NCBI RefSeq assembly: GCF_011753055.1
Contig: NZ_VWWJ01000030.1
Span: 1 to 64,000 of the forward strand
Length of the DNA: 64,000 nt
Reading direction: 5' to 3'
Origin: Burkholderia sp. Ax-1719
GTDB taxonomy: Bacteria > Pseudomonadota > Gammaproteobacteria > Burkholderiales > Burkholderiaceae
This document shows, in pieces, positions 35,949 through 46,564 of this stretch (its first letter is position 1; the number at the start of each line of letters is the position of its first letter). Below the pieces are notes generated by a model. The model made no database searches, was not told where the DNA came from, and was given only the letters and a program-made list of their open reading frames with translations. A program made the position numbers and the translations under genes.

Positions 35949-37124
35949 TCAGCTCGACGCCGGAATCGGCTCGACGCGGCGCGGCGCGTAGGTTTCCCAA
36001 CCGCTACAGCCCGGGCATTGCCAGTAGAAAAGGCGCGCGCGGAACCCGCAGTTCTGGCAGGTGTAGCGCGGCAGATTCTTGGTGCGCTGCTGGATCAGCT
36101 TGCGCATGAGTTCCAGCTCGCTGCGGCGCGGCTCCTCGGCGCTGGCCTGCTGCGCTTCGAGCAGACGCGTCATGCCGGCGAGATTCGGCGACTTCTGCAT
36201 CTGCGTGCGCGCGAGCGTGTGGGCCGCTTCGGGGCCGTTGAGCTCGGCAACATATTTATAGGCCACATCGAGCAGATCGTTCGACGAATGCCGGTCGACC
36301 CAGTCGGTGAGCAGTTTCGCGCCCTCGGGCGCCCGGCCCAGCGTTTCGTAGGCCTTCATGATCTTCTCGGCCACGAGCGGCAGATAGGCGGGATTCTGCG
36401 GCTCGACGCGCTTCCACTGCGTGAGCGCCGACTGCGCGTCGCCGCTTGCCGCATCGACGTCGCCCGCGAGTATCGTGGCGCGCACGTTCTGCGGGTTCGC
36501 CTTGAGCGCGAGGCCCAGCTGACGGCGCGCTTCTTCCGGATTCTTGCGCTGCAGGGCTTCCTGCGCGAGTTCGCAATGGAACTGGGCGATTTCGAGACCG
36601 AGCGGCTGCGCGCCCATGGTTTCGAGCTGGCGCGCGGTGTCGATCGAGCGGTTCCAGTCCTTCTCGATCTCGTAGATCGTGAGCAGCGCGCGCTGCGCGC
36701 CCTGCGCGTAGTCGCCCGACTTGAGCGTGCCGAAGGTTTCCTCGGCGCGGTCGAGCATGCCGGCCTTCAGGAAGTCCTGACCCAGTTCATAGAGCGCGTG
36801 GTCGCGCTCGTTCACGGGCAGGTCAGCGCGCGAAAGCAGATTCTGATGCACGCGGATCGCGCGATCGGTTTCGCCGCGGCGGCGGAACAGGTTGCCGAGC
36901 GCGAAGTGCAGTTCGACCGTTTCCGGATCGAGCTTGGCGACTTCGATGAACGCGTCGATTGCCTTGTCCGGCTGTTCGTTGAGCAGGAAATTCAGGCCGC
37001 GGAAATAGGAGCGCGGCAGGTTGGCGCTTTCGGACAGCAGCGCCTTGAGGTCGTAGCGCGACGCCATCCAGCCGAGTGCAAACGCGACGGGAATGACGAG
37101 GAGCCACCAGAAATCGAGATCCAT
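35949..37124 (-). CDS. lapB: Lipopolysaccharide assembly protein LapB
   Basis: 391 residues. LapB (YciM) is an inner-membrane protein with a TPR array facing the cytoplasm; it steers FtsH degradation of LpxC and so limits LPS synthesis. N-terminal anchor FWWLLVIPVAFALGWMAS, then TPR repeats to about 340, then a rubredoxin-like metal site with two Cys pairs, YTCQNCGF and WQCPGCSGW. lapA lies upstream, the usual pair. Confidence 0.95.
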   Translation of the reverse strand: MDLDFWWLLVIPVAFALGWMASRYDLKALLSESANLPRSYFRGLNFLLNEQPDKAIDAFIEVAKLDPETVELHFALGNLFRRRGETDRAIRVHQNLLSRADLPVNERDHALYELGQDFLKAGMLDRAEETFGTLKSGDYAQGAQRALLTIYEIEKDWNRSIDTARQLETMGAQPLGLEIAQFHCELAQEALQRKNPEEARRQLGLALKANPQNVRATILAGDVDAASGDAQSALTQWKRVEPQNPAYLPLVAEKIMKAYETLGRAPEGAKLLTDWVDRHSSNDLLDVAYKYVAELNGPEAAHTLARTQMQKSPNLAGMTRLLEAQQASAEEPRRSELELMRKLIQQRTKNLPRYTCQNCGFRARLFYWQCPGCSGWETYAPRRVEPIPASS

Positions 37125-37188
37125 GCGAGCGATGGTTTGAGGTTACAGGCCACGCGCGCGGGCATGCGCGCGCAGCGGGTCATTCGAA

Positions 37189-37482
37189 TCAGATGAGCGG
37201 CGGCAGCGGCGGTTCAGCGACAACCACAGGCGTTTCGCGCGCCGTGCGCAACTCACGCTTGAGGCGGCCGTTTTCCATGCGCAGCCGGAAAATCGCCGGC
37301 AGCGCCGAAAGCAGCCCAGCCAGCAGGCCGACCACAAAGAACGCCAGCCCGATCAGGATAAGCGGGGCTTGCCACGCATAGCCGGCCAGAAAGTTCAGCG
37401 TCGTGGTTTGCGTGTTGGCCAGTGCGAGCACGAGCAGCAGCACGAAGACCAGCACACGGATCACCCAGGCGATCAATCTCAT
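37189..37482 (-). CDS. lapA: LapA-domain membrane protein
   Basis: 97 residues from MRLIAWVIRVLVFVLLLVLALAN. Two hydrophobic helices (5-25 and 40-62) and the LapA (DUF1049) pattern TTTLNFLAGYAWQAPLILIGL. It works with LapB in LPS assembly. The 65-base gap to lapB has no terminator, so they share a message. Confidence 0.92.
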   Translation of the reverse strand: MRLIAWVIRVLVFVLLLVLALANTQTTTLNFLAGYAWQAPLILIGLAFFVVGLLAGLLSALPAIFRLRMENGRLKRELRTARETPVVVAEPPLPPLI

Positions 37483-37824
37483 GAAGGATTCTCTTGGCAG
37501 TTGCGGGAGAGCGCCGGCGCGGCCGGCTTGCTGCGCCGCAGCAAAGGACGCGCCGAAGTGTCCCGTATTGTAATGGAACGGCCCGCGACCCGGCACGTGC
37601 GCGAAGCCGCACGGTGACGTGAACAAGGCGGGACGACAAGAACACCTTACACGGCCTCACGCGGCCTGACACCGCGAAAGGCACACGCCTCGCCGCGAAT
37701 GCAAAAAATGTGGACGAAAAAAAAGCGCCGGGTTTCGAAAAACCCTGCGCTTTCTTCGGTCCATGCACTGGCCATCTGGCATTGACCGCCAACGGCTGTA
37801 ACCGCTGCAATTACCTTGCGGCAC
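37483..37824. other. Gap between ihfB and lapA
   Basis: 342 bases without a gene. It holds the ihfB terminator (37721-37753) and, closer to lapA, sequence that must carry the lapA promoter, for which I see no convincing hexamers. Confidence 0.6.
37721..37753 (-). terminator. Terminator of the rpsA-ihfB unit
   Basis: On the minus strand AAAGCGC, AGGGTTT, loop TTCG-like, AAACCCGGCGCTTT and a run of T. The stem has one bulged position. Confidence 0.85.
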
Positions 37825-38148
37825 TTACAGATCGTCGTCCGGCTCTTCCGCCTTCAGCGGTTCGCCCGAACGACGGTCCACGCGCTCGCGCAGCTCCTTG
37901 CCCGGCTTGAAGTGCGGTACGAACTTCTCAGGCACCAACACTTTTTCACCCGACTTGGGATTGCGTCCGACACGCGACGGCCGGCGATTCAGTCCGAAAC
38001 TGCCGAAGCCGCGAATTTCGATGCGATGGCCCTTGGCAAGCGCCTCGGACATCGCATCGAGCATCGTTTTGACCGCGAAATCCGCATCCTTGAGAACAAG
38101 TTGCGGAAATCGCGTAGCCAGCTGCGCGACCAATTCAGATTTGGTCAT
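37825..38148 (-). CDS. ihfB: Integration host factor, beta subunit
   Basis: 107 residues. IHF is a sharp DNA-bending heterodimer used in replication, recombination and sigma54 promoters. [17 protein letters not shown] at the N-terminus, [19 protein letters not shown] (the DNA-intercalating arm) and [19 protein letters not shown] at the C-terminus identify the beta chain. Twenty-five bases after rpsA, the conserved order. The sigma54 activator in this window may rely on IHF bending. Confidence 0.97.
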   Translation of the reverse strand: MTKSELVAQLATRFPQLVLKDADFAVKTMLDAMSEALAKGHRIEIRGFGSFGLNRRPSRVGRNPKSGEKVLVPEKFVPHFKPGKELRERVDRRSGEPLKAEEPDDDL

Positions 38149-38173
38149 ACTTCAGCTTGCCCCCGTTTGAGGC

Positions 38174-39886
38174 TTACTGGTTCTGGCCGTCGAGCTTGGC
38201 CTTCAGCAGCGCGCCGAGGTTGGTCGTGCCGGTAGCAGCCGCACCCGTGTCCGACGACATGCTGCGCAGGGCTTCCTGCGTTTCAGCCGAGTCCTTCGCC
38301 TTGATCGACAGGTTGATGCCACGCGACTTGCGATCGATGTTGATGATCATCGCGTTGACCTTGTCGCCTTCCTTCAGCACGTTGCGAGCATCTTCCACGC
38401 GATCTTGCGCGATTTCCGAAGCACGCAGGTAGCCTTCGACGTCAGCGTTCAGGGTGATAACTGCACCCTTTGCGTCGACCGACTTGACCACGCCGTCAAC
38501 CGTCGAACCCTTGTCGTTGACAGCAACGAAGTTGCTGAACGGGTCGCCTTCGAGCTGCTTGATACCCAGCGAGATGCGTTCCTTCTCGACGTCGATGCCC
38601 AGAACCACGGCTTCGACTTCGTCGCCCTTCTTGTACTTGCGAACAGCTTCTTCGCCCGTTTCCGACCACGACAGATCCGAAAGGTGAACCAGACCGTCGA
38701 TGCCGCCCGGCAGACCGATGAAGACGCCGAAGTCGGTGATCGACTTGATTGCGCCTTGCAGCTTGTCGCCCTTCTTGAAGTTGCGGCTGAAGTCATCCCA
38801 CGGGTTCGGCTTGCACTGCTTCATGCCGAGCGAGATGCGGCGGCGGTCTTCGTCGATCTCGAGGACCATGACTTCGACTTCGTCGCCCAGCTGGACAACC
38901 TTCGACGGAGCAACGTTCTTGTTGGTCCAGTCCATTTCCGACACGTGAACCAGGCCTTCGATGCCCGATTCGACTTCGACGAACGCGCCGTAGTCGGTGA
39001 TGTTCGTGACCTTACCGAACAGGCGCGTGCCCGACGGGTAACGGCGCGAGATGCCTTCCCACGGATCGTCGCCCAGTTGCTTGATACCGAGCGAAACGCG
39101 GTTCTTTTCCTGGTCGAACTTGAGGATCTTGGCGGTGACTTCCTGGCCAACCGACAGAACTTCCGACGGGTGACGCACGCGACGCCATGCGATGTCGGTG
39201 ATGTGCAGCAGGCCGTCGATGCCGCCGAGGTCCACGAACGCGCCGTAGTCGGTGATGTTCTTGACCACGCCGTTGACGATCGCGCCTTCCTTCAGCGTTT
39301 CGAGCAGCTTTGCGCGCTCTTCGCCTTGCGTGGCTTCGATCACTGCGCGGCGCGACAGCACGACGTTGTTACGCTTGCGGTCGAGCTTGATGACGCGGAA
39401 TTCGAGGGTCTTGCCTTCGTACGGCGTCGTGTCCTTGACCGGACGCGTGTCGACGAGCGAACCCGGCAGGAACGCGCGGATGCCGTTGACCATGACGGTC
39501 ATGCCGCCCTTGACCTTGCCCGTGATCGTGCCGGTCACGAGTTCGTTGTTGTCGAGAGCCTTTTCCAGCGACAGCCACGAAGCCAGGCGCTTCGCCTTGT
39601 CGCGCGACAGGATCGTGTCGCCGTAGCCGTTTTCCAGCGCGTCGATCGCGACGGAAACGAAGTCGCCCGCCTGCACTTCCACTTCACCCGCGTCGTTCAG
39701 GAATTCTTCGAGCGGAATATAGGCTTCGGACTTGAGACCAGCGTTGACGACCACGAAGTTGTGGTCAACGCGCACGACTTCGGCGGAGATCACTTCGCCG
39801 GCGCGCATGTCTTGGCGGGTCAGCGACTCTTCGAACAGAGCCGCAAAAGATTCGGTATTCGGGGTGGAGGTTTGCAGGTCGGACAT
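38174..39886 (-). CDS. rpsA: 30S ribosomal protein S1
   Basis: 570 residues from [19 protein letters not shown]. Six S1 RNA-binding repeats, the last five each with a version of [21 protein letters not shown] and HxSD. S1 brings mRNAs with weak ribosome sites to the 30S subunit. No Shine-Dalgarno is seen upstream (AAATCCAGATTTTT), as in E. coli rpsA, which is autoregulated through its leader. A 194-base leader after cmk holds a strong hairpin. Confidence 0.98.
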   Translation of the reverse strand: MSDLQTSTPNTESFAALFEESLTRQDMRAGEVISAEVVRVDHNFVVVNAGLKSEAYIPLEEFLNDAGEVEVQAGDFVSVAIDALENGYGDTILSRDKAKRLASWLSLEKALDNNELVTGTITGKVKGGMTVMVNGIRAFLPGSLVDTRPVKDTTPYEGKTLEFRVIKLDRKRNNVVLSRRAVIEATQGEERAKLLETLKEGAIVNGVVKNITDYGAFVDLGGIDGLLHITDIAWRRVRHPSEVLSVGQEVTAKILKFDQEKNRVSLGIKQLGDDPWEGISRRYPSGTRLFGKVTNITDYGAFVEVESGIEGLVHVSEMDWTNKNVAPSKVVQLGDEVEVMVLEIDEDRRRISLGMKQCKPNPWDDFSRNFKKGDKLQGAIKSITDFGVFIGLPGGIDGLVHLSDLSWSETGEEAVRKYKKGDEVEAVVLGIDVEKERISLGIKQLEGDPFSNFVAVNDKGSTVDGVVKSVDAKGAVITLNADVEGYLRASEIAQDRVEDARNVLKEGDKVNAMIINIDRKSRGINLSIKAKDSAETQEALRSMSSDTGAAATGTTNLGALLKAKLDGQNQ

Positions 39887-40012
39887 AAAAATCTGGATTT
39901 GCATGGTTTCTGCTGCCAGTTCAGCCAGTTTTGGCTGGTTGGGCGTTGAGGCCGGACGCTTACGTTCGCGGCGCAGATGCAAAAGCCATACGGGGTTAAA
40001 GGGTTAAGACAC

Positions 40013-40032
40013 GCCCTGCTTCCCAGCAGGGC
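40013..40032 (-). repeat. Hairpin in the rpsA leader
   Basis: GCCCTGCT, loop of four, AGCAGGGC, a perfect eight-base stem without a T-tract, 130 bases upstream of the rpsA start. It could be part of S1 autoregulation or an RNA-processing site between cmk and rpsA. Confidence 0.5.
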
Positions 40033-40080
40033 ACCACTACATTTACTGCAACTGCTCTACTGCATTCTTACTGCGACGCC

Positions 40081-40788
40081 TTAGACCTTACCGTGTGCTT
40101 CCGTGTGGCGCACCGGCAGGTTCTGGTACCACTGCACGACCTGTTCGACCGCCTGGTCGATGGACAGCGCCGAGGTATCCAGCAGCTTCGCATCCGCTGC
40201 GGGCTTGAGCGGCGCGGCTGTGCGATTACTATCGCGCGCGTCGCGTTCACGCAAATCCCGGAGCAAGTCATCCATATTAGCAGAAAATCCTTTTTGGATC
40301 AATTGCTTATGCCGGCGGGCCGCGCGGGCCTCTACGCTGGCCGTCAGGAACACCTTCAGACCGGCGTCCGGGAAGATCACCGTGCCCATGTCGCGGCCGT
40401 CGGCGACGAGGCCCGGCAGCTTGCGGAACGCCCGCTGACGGGCCACCAGCGCGGTGCGCACGGACGGATGCGCGGCGATCATCGAGGCGCGGTTGCCCAC
40501 TTCCTCGGCGCGGATGTCGTTCGACACGTCGACGCCGTCGAGCTGGGCCGTGCCTTCGCGGAACGTGATGTGGAGATCGTCGATCAGCCTGGCGAGGCCA
40601 TCGGCGTCATCGGCGGCAATGGTGTAACGCATGCTCGCCAGCGCGGCAAGGCGATACAGCGCGCCACTGTCGAGCAGGTGAAAGCCGAGATGCGCGGCGA
40701 CCAGCGTGGCCACCGTGCCCTTGCCGGAAGCGGTCGGGCCGTCGATTGCGATGACGGGCGTCGGGTAAAAGGGACGGGTCGATTTCAT
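40081..40788 (-). CDS. cmk: Cytidylate kinase
   Basis: 235 residues. It phosphorylates CMP and dCMP. The P-loop is [20 protein letters not shown], followed by [15 protein letters not shown] and the CMP-binding [36 protein letters not shown] near the end is the family lid. It starts 28 bases after aroA. Confidence 0.97.
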   Translation of the reverse strand: MKSTRPFYPTPVIAIDGPTASGKGTVATLVAAHLGFHLLDSGALYRLAALASMRYTIAADDADGLARLIDDLHITFREGTAQLDGVDVSNDIRAEEVGNRASMIAAHPSVRTALVARQRAFRKLPGLVADGRDMGTVIFPDAGLKVFLTASVEARAARRHKQLIQKGFSANMDDLLRDLRERDARDSNRTAAPLKPAADAKLLDTSALSIDQAVEQVVQWYQNLPVRHTEAHGKV

Positions 40789-40816
40789 GCGGCGAAGTTA
40801 CTCGTCTCTCGAAGAA

Positions 40817-42121
40817 TCAAGGTTGCGCGAGCGCCAGGAAGCGCTCGAAATAATCGGGGAACGTCTTGCCGACGCACTTCGGGTCGTTGATGCGCACCGG
40901 CACGTTGCCGAGACTCACGAGCGAGAAGCACATCGCCATGCGGTGATCGTCGTAGGTGTCGATCGCGGCGTTCGGCGTCAGCTTTTCGGGCGGGCGCACG
41001 ATCAGGTAATCCGGACCCTCTTCCACGTCGGCGCCCACTTTACGCAGTTCCTTGGCCATCGCGGCGATGCGGTCGGTTTCCTTCACGCGCCAGCTCGCGA
41101 TATTGCGCAGCGTGGTCGCGCCGTCGGCGAACAGCGCGGCGACGGCGATCGTCATGGCCGCATCGGGGATCAGGTTGAAATCCATGTCGATGGGGTCGAG
41201 CTTGCCGTGATCGTTGCCGATCCCGCGCACTTCGATCCAGTCGTCGGCCACCGTGACGTTCGCGCCCATTTTCATGAGCGCCGCCGCGAACGCGACGTCG
41301 CCCTGGATGCTCGAACGGCCCACGCCTTCCACGCGGATCGGACCACCGCCAATGGCGCCGGCCGCCAGGAAATATGACGCGCTGGACGCGTCGCCTTCCA
41401 CCATGATCTTGCCCGGCGATTGATAGCGCACGCCCGCCGGCACTTCGAAGCGATGCCAGCCGTTGCGCTCGACCTTTACGCCGAAGCGTTCCATCAGCTT
41501 GATGGTGATTTCGATATAGGGCTTCGAGATCAGTTCGCCGTCGATTTCGACGATGGTCACGCCGCCTTCGGCGCGCACCAGCGGCAGCGTCATCAAGAGC
41601 GAAGTGAGGAACTGGCTCGACACGTCGCCGCGCACGCGCACCGGCGCGCTCACATTGATCTGCGCGGGACGGATGCGCAGCGGCGGATAACCTTCGTTCT
41701 CTTCGTAATCGATCTTCGCGCCGATCTGGCGCAGACCGTCGACGAGATCGCCGATCGGGCGCTCGTGCATGCGCGGCACGCCGTGAATGCGGTAGTCGCC
41801 GCCATTGACCGCGAGCGCCGCCGTCAGCGGACGCACCGCCGTACCGGCGTTACCGAGGAAAAGATCCGCGCGCACCGCCTGAAACGCGCCGCGCGTGCCC
41901 TGCACGACGCAGGTGTCGCCGTCGCGCTTGAGCTTCACGCCGAGCTTTTCCAGTGCGTCGAGCATCACGCGCGTGTCGTCGGAGTCGAGCAGGTTCGTGA
42001 TCGTCGTTTCGCCTTCGGCCAGCGCCGCGAGCAGCAGCACGCGGTTCGAGATGCTCTTCGAGCCAGGCAGGCGGATCGTGCCGGACGCACGGGTGAACGG
42101 TCCGAGATCGAGGTGTTCCAT
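40817..42121 (-). CDS. aroA: 3-phosphoshikimate 1-carboxyvinyltransferase (EPSP synthase)
   Basis: 434 residues from [20 protein letters not shown]. It joins shikimate-3-phosphate and phosphoenolpyruvate in chorismate synthesis and is the target of glyphosate. [21 protein letters not shown] and [20 protein letters not shown] are the two active-site signatures. [16 protein letters not shown] and [11 protein letters not shown] follow. In a run with pheA and tyrA. The upstream frame that extends it is inside tyrA. Confidence 0.98.
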   Translation of the reverse strand: MEHLDLGPFTRASGTIRLPGSKSISNRVLLLAALAEGETTITNLLDSDDTRVMLDALEKLGVKLKRDGDTCVVQGTRGAFQAVRADLFLGNAGTAVRPLTAALAVNGGDYRIHGVPRMHERPIGDLVDGLRQIGAKIDYEENEGYPPLRIRPAQINVSAPVRVRGDVSSQFLTSLLMTLPLVRAEGGVTIVEIDGELISKPYIEITIKLMERFGVKVERNGWHRFEVPAGVRYQSPGKIMVEGDASSASYFLAAGAIGGGPIRVEGVGRSSIQGDVAFAAALMKMGANVTVADDWIEVRGIGNDHGKLDPIDMDFNLIPDAAMTIAVAALFADGATTLRNIASWRVKETDRIAAMAKELRKVGADVEEGPDYLIVRPPEKLTPNAAIDTYDDHRMAMCFSLVSLGNVPVRINDPKCVGKTFPDYFERFLALAQP

Positions 42122-42188
42122 GAGCGTGTCCTGATGTTGCTGTGCGTTGCGGCGTGGCGCGAAATGGCCGTGCCGCATGACTGATGCC

Positions 42189-43166
42189 TTACTTGTCGGG
42201 TCCTGCCTGCGACGCCTGCTGTGATGTTTCCGCGGGCGCGCTCGCGCGCTTGCCGCCGCGTTCCTGCCACGCCTCGCGCGCCGCGCGCGAGCGCGCGAAC
42301 ACGGTTTCGAGCGCCCCGCCGTCACCGGCGTCGATGGCCGCGCGCAACTTCACCAGCACTTCAGTGTAGGCGTCGAGTTCCGCGAGCAGCGCCGTGCGGT
42401 TCGCCAGGCACACGTCGCGCCACATTTCCGGGCTCGACGCGGCGATGCGCGTGAAGTCGCGGAAGCCACCCGCCGCGAACGAGAATTTCAGCTCGGCGTC
42501 GGGCGTGGCGAGAATCTGGTCCACCAGCGCGAACGACAGCACGTGCGGCAGATGGCTCACCGAAGCGAACACGCGGTCGTGCTGCTCCGCGCTCATCTGG
42601 CCGATCACCGCGCCGGTCGCGCGCCACATCTGCGCGATGCGCTCGACATCCGCCGCCGCGTTTTCAGGCAGCGGGCACAGCACGACGTTGCGGCCAACGT
42701 ACAGATCGGGCAGCGCCGCTTCCACGCCGCTCGACTCGCGCCCCGCGATCGGATGGCCCGGCACGAACTGGCCGATGCGCGCGCCCAGCGCCGCACGGGC
42801 GGCTGCGATCACGTCGCTCTTGGTGCTGCCTGCATCGGTGATGATGGTCTGCGGCTGGAGGTGCGGCGCGATGCGTTCGAGCAGCATCTGCGTCTGTGCA
42901 ACCGGTGCGGCGATCAGCACGAGATCCGCGCCGTCGAGCGCTTTGGCCAGCGCCGCTTCGTCGTCGAAAGTCGCGGCGGCGTCCACCACGCCCAGCTCCA
43001 GCGCACGCGCCACCGAATGCGCGCGACGGCCCACGCCGATTACCTCACCCTGCGCACCCTGCCCGCCAACCGCGCCAGCGCCGCGCTCACGCAGGCCGCG
43101 CGCAAGCGATCCGCCAATCAGGCCGACGCCGAAAATCACCAGCTTCTTGAAAGAGAACGCGCTCAC
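42189..43166 (-). CDS. tyrA: Prephenate dehydrogenase
   Basis: 325 residues from a GTG start ([21 protein letters not shown]). It oxidatively decarboxylates prephenate to 4-hydroxyphenylpyruvate. The NAD fold is [13 protein letters not shown]; active-site [20 protein letters not shown] and [15 protein letters not shown] are visible. No chorismate mutase domain is fused. The GTG is chosen because it sits directly before the conserved region; the longer frame upstream lies in a 56-base gap and pheA. Confidence 0.94.
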   Translation of the reverse strand: MSAFSFKKLVIFGVGLIGGSLARGLRERGAGAVGGQGAQGEVIGVGRRAHSVARALELGVVDAAATFDDEAALAKALDGADLVLIAAPVAQTQMLLERIAPHLQPQTIITDAGSTKSDVIAAARAALGARIGQFVPGHPIAGRESSGVEAALPDLYVGRNVVLCPLPENAAADVERIAQMWRATGAVIGQMSAEQHDRVFASVSHLPHVLSFALVDQILATPDAELKFSFAAGGFRDFTRIAASSPEMWRDVCLANRTALLAELDAYTEVLVKLRAAIDAGDGGALETVFARSRAAREAWQERGGKRASAPAETSQQASQAGPDK

Positions 43167-43222
43167 GCCATCACCGAATAGAGAAAGTTTGCGCGCACAC
43201 GAGCCGTGCGCGCGCCTGGCGC

Positions 43223-44305
43223 TCAGCGCGAACGCGGATACGAACCGAGGATCTTGAGGAACGCAGCCTTCCTGCCGAGTTCGTCGAGCGCGGCGGCCAC
43301 GGCCGGATCGTCGCGATGCCCTTCGAAATCGATATAGAAGTAATACTCCCACGTGCCGACGCGCGCCGGACGCGATTCAAAACGCGTCATCGACACGCCG
43401 TGGCGCGCGAGCGGTTCCAGCAGCTTGTAGACCGCGCCCGGCTCGTTCTTCACCGACACGATCATCGAGGTCTGGTCGTTACCCGACACGCCCGCCGGCT
43501 GCTTGCCGATCATCACGAAACGCGTGCGGTTGTGCGGATCGTCCTGGATCAGCGCATTGGCGATCAGGAGGCCGTAATGCGTGGCCGCGCGCTCGCCCGC
43601 GATGGCGGCAACCGTCGGATCTTCCGACGCGAGGCGCGCAGCTTCGGCATTGCTCGACACCGCCTGACGCTCCAGATGCGGCGCGTTCGCCGTGAGCCAT
43701 TGCTGGCACTGCGCAAGCGCCTGCGGGTGCGCGCACACGCGCGTCACCCCGTCGAGCTTGCCGCTTTGGGTCATCAGGTTGTGCTGGATTGGCAGCGCGA
43801 TTTCACCGCCGATCATGAGCTGCGTCTGCAGGAACAGATCGAGCGAGCGCGACACCGCGCCTTCGGCCGAATTCTCGACCGGCACCACGCCGAATTCGGA
43901 TGCGCCCGACTCGACCGCGCGAAACACTTCGTCGATCGACGGGCACGGCAAACCTTCGATCGACTGACCGAAGTACGCGTACATCGCCTGTTCGCTATAG
44001 GTGCCGACCGGCCCGAGGAACGCGGCCGTAATGGTCTTTTCGAGCGAACGGCTCGCGGCCATGATCTCGCGCCAGATCGCGCTGATGTGATCGTTGCCAA
44101 GCGGCCCGTCGCTCAGGTTTTGCAGGCGCTCGATCACCTGAAGCTCGCGCTCCGGGCGAAACACGGGCGCGTTGAAGTGCTTCTTGACCTCGCCCACTTC
44201 GAGCGCGACCGAAGCGCGCTGGTTCAGGAGCGCGATCAACTGCGCGTCGATGGCGTCGATGCGCTCGCGCAACGGCTTGAGTTGTGAATTGAGTTCGTCG
44301 TCCAT
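43223..44305 (-). CDS. pheA: Bifunctional chorismate mutase / prephenate dehydratase
   Basis: 360 residues from MDDELNSQLKPLRERID. The first 85 residues are the mutase (RIDAIDAQLIALLNQRASVALEVGEVKK). The dehydratase follows: FLGPVGTYSEQAMYAYFG and VPVENSAEGAVSRSLDLF. The ACT domain at the C-terminus, TSMIVSVKNEPGAVYKLLEP and ESRPARVGTWEYYFYID, gives feedback inhibition by phenylalanine. Between serC and tyrA. Confidence 0.98.
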   Translation of the reverse strand: MDDELNSQLKPLRERIDAIDAQLIALLNQRASVALEVGEVKKHFNAPVFRPERELQVIERLQNLSDGPLGNDHISAIWREIMAASRSLEKTITAAFLGPVGTYSEQAMYAYFGQSIEGLPCPSIDEVFRAVESGASEFGVVPVENSAEGAVSRSLDLFLQTQLMIGGEIALPIQHNLMTQSGKLDGVTRVCAHPQALAQCQQWLTANAPHLERQAVSSNAEAARLASEDPTVAAIAGERAATHYGLLIANALIQDDPHNRTRFVMIGKQPAGVSGNDQTSMIVSVKNEPGAVYKLLEPLARHGVSMTRFESRPARVGTWEYYFYIDFEGHRDDPAVAAALDELGRKAAFLKILGSYPRSR

Positions 44306-44357
44306 GCGTGAAACCGGCAATCTGGAAGGATAAATTCGAAGCAGTGCGACACCCGTA

Positions 44358-45440
44358 TCAGGCGTGCTTTGCCTCGAATTCCTTCATGTACTCGACAAGT
44401 GCCTGCACTGCTTCGAGCGGCACCGCGTTGTAAATCGACGCCCGCATGCCGCCGACGGACTTGTGGCCCTTCAGCTGCAGAAGCCCGCGCGCCTTCGCGC
44501 CGGCCAGGAAATCATCATTACGTGTTTCGTCGGCGAGGAAGAACGGTACGTTCATCCGCGAGCGCGCGCGGCGCTCCACCTTGTTGACGAAGAAGCTGCT
44601 CGCGTCGATCGTGTCGTAGAGCAGCCCTGCTTTTTCGATATTGCGCGCTTCGATGGCTTCGAGGCCACCCTGGCGCTTCAACCACTTGAACACGAGGCCC
44701 GCGATGTAGATCGCGTAGGTGGGCGGCGTGTTGAACATGGAATTGTTGGCGGCGACCGTCTTCCATTCGAACGCCGACGGGCAGATGGGCATCGCGTGTT
44801 CGAGCAGATCCTTGCGCACGATCACGACCGTCACGCCCGCCATGCCGATATTCTTCTGCGCGCCGCCGTAGAGCACGCCGTATTTGGCGATGTCCATCGG
44901 GCGCGACAGGATGTGCGACGAGGCATCCGCGACCAGCGGAATATCGCCAAGATCGGGAATTTCGAAGGTCTCGACGCCGTCGATCGTCTCGTTGGTGCAC
45001 AGATGCACGTAGGCAGGATCGTCGGAAAGCTGCCATTCGCTGCGTGCCGGCGAATGCGTGAAACCGGCGTCAGTGCGACCCGTCGCGGCGATGTGCGAAG
45101 CGCCGTACTTGAGCGCTTCTTTCTGCGACTTCTGCGACCACGACCCGGTGATGACGAAATCCGCGCGCGGCTTCGCGCCGAACAGATTCAACGGCACGAT
45201 GGCGTTTTCGCCGATACCGCCGCCCTGCAGGAACAGGATCTCGTGGCTGTCGGGGACCTGCATCAGATCGCGCAGATCCTGCAGCGCTTCGCGGTGAATC
45301 TGCATGAATTCGGGACCGCGATGGCTCATTTCCATCACGCCCATGCCGCTGCCGTGCCAGTCGAGCATTTCGTCGGCAGCCTGACGGAGGACTTCTTCAG
45401 GCAGTGCAGCCGGTCCGGCGGAGAAGTTGAAAACGCGCAT
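44358..45440 (-). CDS. serC: Phosphoserine aminotransferase
   Basis: 360 residues. It makes phosphoserine from 3-phosphohydroxypyruvate, using PLP, and also serves vitamin B6 synthesis. [21 protein letters not shown] starts the protein; the PLP lysine is in [35 protein letters not shown] precedes it. It sits upstream of pheA, a common pairing in proteobacteria. Confidence 0.97.
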   Translation of the reverse strand: MRVFNFSAGPAALPEEVLRQAADEMLDWHGSGMGVMEMSHRGPEFMQIHREALQDLRDLMQVPDSHEILFLQGGGIGENAIVPLNLFGAKPRADFVITGSWSQKSQKEALKYGASHIAATGRTDAGFTHSPARSEWQLSDDPAYVHLCTNETIDGVETFEIPDLGDIPLVADASSHILSRPMDIAKYGVLYGGAQKNIGMAGVTVVIVRKDLLEHAMPICPSAFEWKTVAANNSMFNTPPTYAIYIAGLVFKWLKRQGGLEAIEARNIEKAGLLYDTIDASSFFVNKVERRARSRMNVPFFLADETRNDDFLAGAKARGLLQLKGHKSVGGMRASIYNAVPLEAVQALVEYMKEFEAKHA

Positions 45441-45489
45441 CGTTTGGAGACCCCGAGGCGGGCGCTGCGGCGGTGGAGGCCGGACGCGC

Positions 45490-45535
45490 CGGAAAAAGAA
45501 AATGGCCGTCTGCGCTTATCGCGCAAACGGCCATT
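45490..45535 (-). terminator. Terminator after the DUF2059 gene
   Basis: On the minus strand AATGGCCGTTTGCGC and its near-complement around GATAA (one mismatch), then TTCTTTTT. It separates this gene from serC; the 227-base gap holds nothing else obvious. Confidence 0.8.
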
Positions 45536-45667
45536 ATCGCATTGTCGCCGGGAACCCGCCAACGCAGGCTCGCTGGCCAATGCGCGGCGCAATGCGGCTC
45601 GATCTGTCCCGCGTTTATCGCACGCTCAAACTGCTGCGGCGACGAACGCAATCAGCGAGAGGCGTGC

Positions 45668-46276
45668 TTACTTGCCCGGCTTGACTGCCGCGACTTCCTT
45701 GTCAGCCTGGTCGCGCGTTGCCTTGATCGATTGCGGCATGTACTTCTGCATCAGGCCGTTGACCACGTCGCGGCCAACCTGGTCTTGAACCTGGATGAAC
45801 TTGCGGCCGGTCGGGCTGCGGTAGAACGACGTCAGGTCCTTGATTTCCTGCGTGCTGTAGTACTTTGCGTAAGCTTCGTACTGGGCTTCCATCGCGTCCT
45901 GCTTGAAGCCGTCCGTGTTGAAGACCTGGCCTGCGCCGTCAACCAGCTTCGGCACAGCGTTCTTCTGCAGCGTCGGGACAGAAGCTTGCTTCTGCTTGTC
46001 CGTCATCGTCTTGTTTTCCGACAGCGCGTCCGAGAGGATCGCCGGCACGAGTTGCTTGGCTTGCATCTGTGCGCTGTTGCCGATTGCGCCGACGAGCTTC
46101 TGCGCGTCGATTGCGTCCAGCAGGTCCTTGATCGCGGCTTGCTTGGCCGAATCGATCGGTGCCGGTGCAGCAGCTGCCGGAGCCTGTGCGGGCGCCTGGG
46201 AATTGAGCGCCTGAGCCATGGCAAACGTCGGCACGAGAGCGGCCAGCAACATAACCTGCTTGAATCGTTTTTGCAT
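45668..46276 (-). CDS. Secreted DUF2059 protein
   Basis: 202 residues. The ATG at 46276 has AGGGAG five bases upstream; a second ATG directly before it is closer to the site. A signal peptide (LLAALVPTFAMA-QA) is followed by an Ala/Pro linker and the DUF2059 helical domain (KQAAIKDLLDAIDAQKLVGAI ... YEAYAKYYSTQEIKDLTSFYRSPTGRKFIQ). Function unknown; periplasmic location is inferred from the signal peptide. Between gyrA and serC. Confidence 0.88.
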   Translation of the reverse strand: MQKRFKQVMLLAALVPTFAMAQALNSQAPAQAPAAAAPAPIDSAKQAAIKDLLDAIDAQKLVGAIGNSAQMQAKQLVPAILSDALSENKTMTDKQKQASVPTLQKNAVPKLVDGAGQVFNTDGFKQDAMEAQYEAYAKYYSTQEIKDLTSFYRSPTGRKFIQVQDQVGRDVVNGLMQKYMPQSIKATRDQADKEVAAVKPGK

Positions 46277-46564
46277 CATTACTCCCTCTGTGAAATTAAT
46301 CGAATTGCCTGCCTGGCCGATGGCGGGGCGCGCCTGATATTGCCCGGTCACGGCCTGAACCGTCACCCCCGCGCCCGCTGCCCGATCCACCCGGCATCAT
46401 TCAAGAACCGCAGCGTCGTCTGGCCTTGTTGGCCTTTACGTCACCGCCGGCAAATAACCCAAGAACAAACCCAAAAACAGCTTAAATATTTCCGCCAGCA
46501 AACCACAAGCGCCTGACACGAAGCGGCCCGCTCGCGCGGGCCGTTCAGTCCTGCGGGCGTAGCC
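46277..46564. other. Gap between gyrA and the DUF2059 gene
   Basis: 288 bases. An AT-rich segment at 46450-46505 is the probable promoter zone of the DUF2059 gene; no clear consensus hexamers. A GC-rich stem (CGGCCCG, 46524-46545) may end gyrA. Confidence 0.4.

Noticed and set aside
38405-39949. 514-codon frame opposite rpsA
   Set aside because: Repeats in rpsA give a repetitive mirror product; not a gene.
45490-45535. Serine-pathway operator in front of serC
   Set aside because: It lies upstream of serC, but the hairpin followed by TTCTTTTT on the minus strand fits a terminator of the upstream gene.
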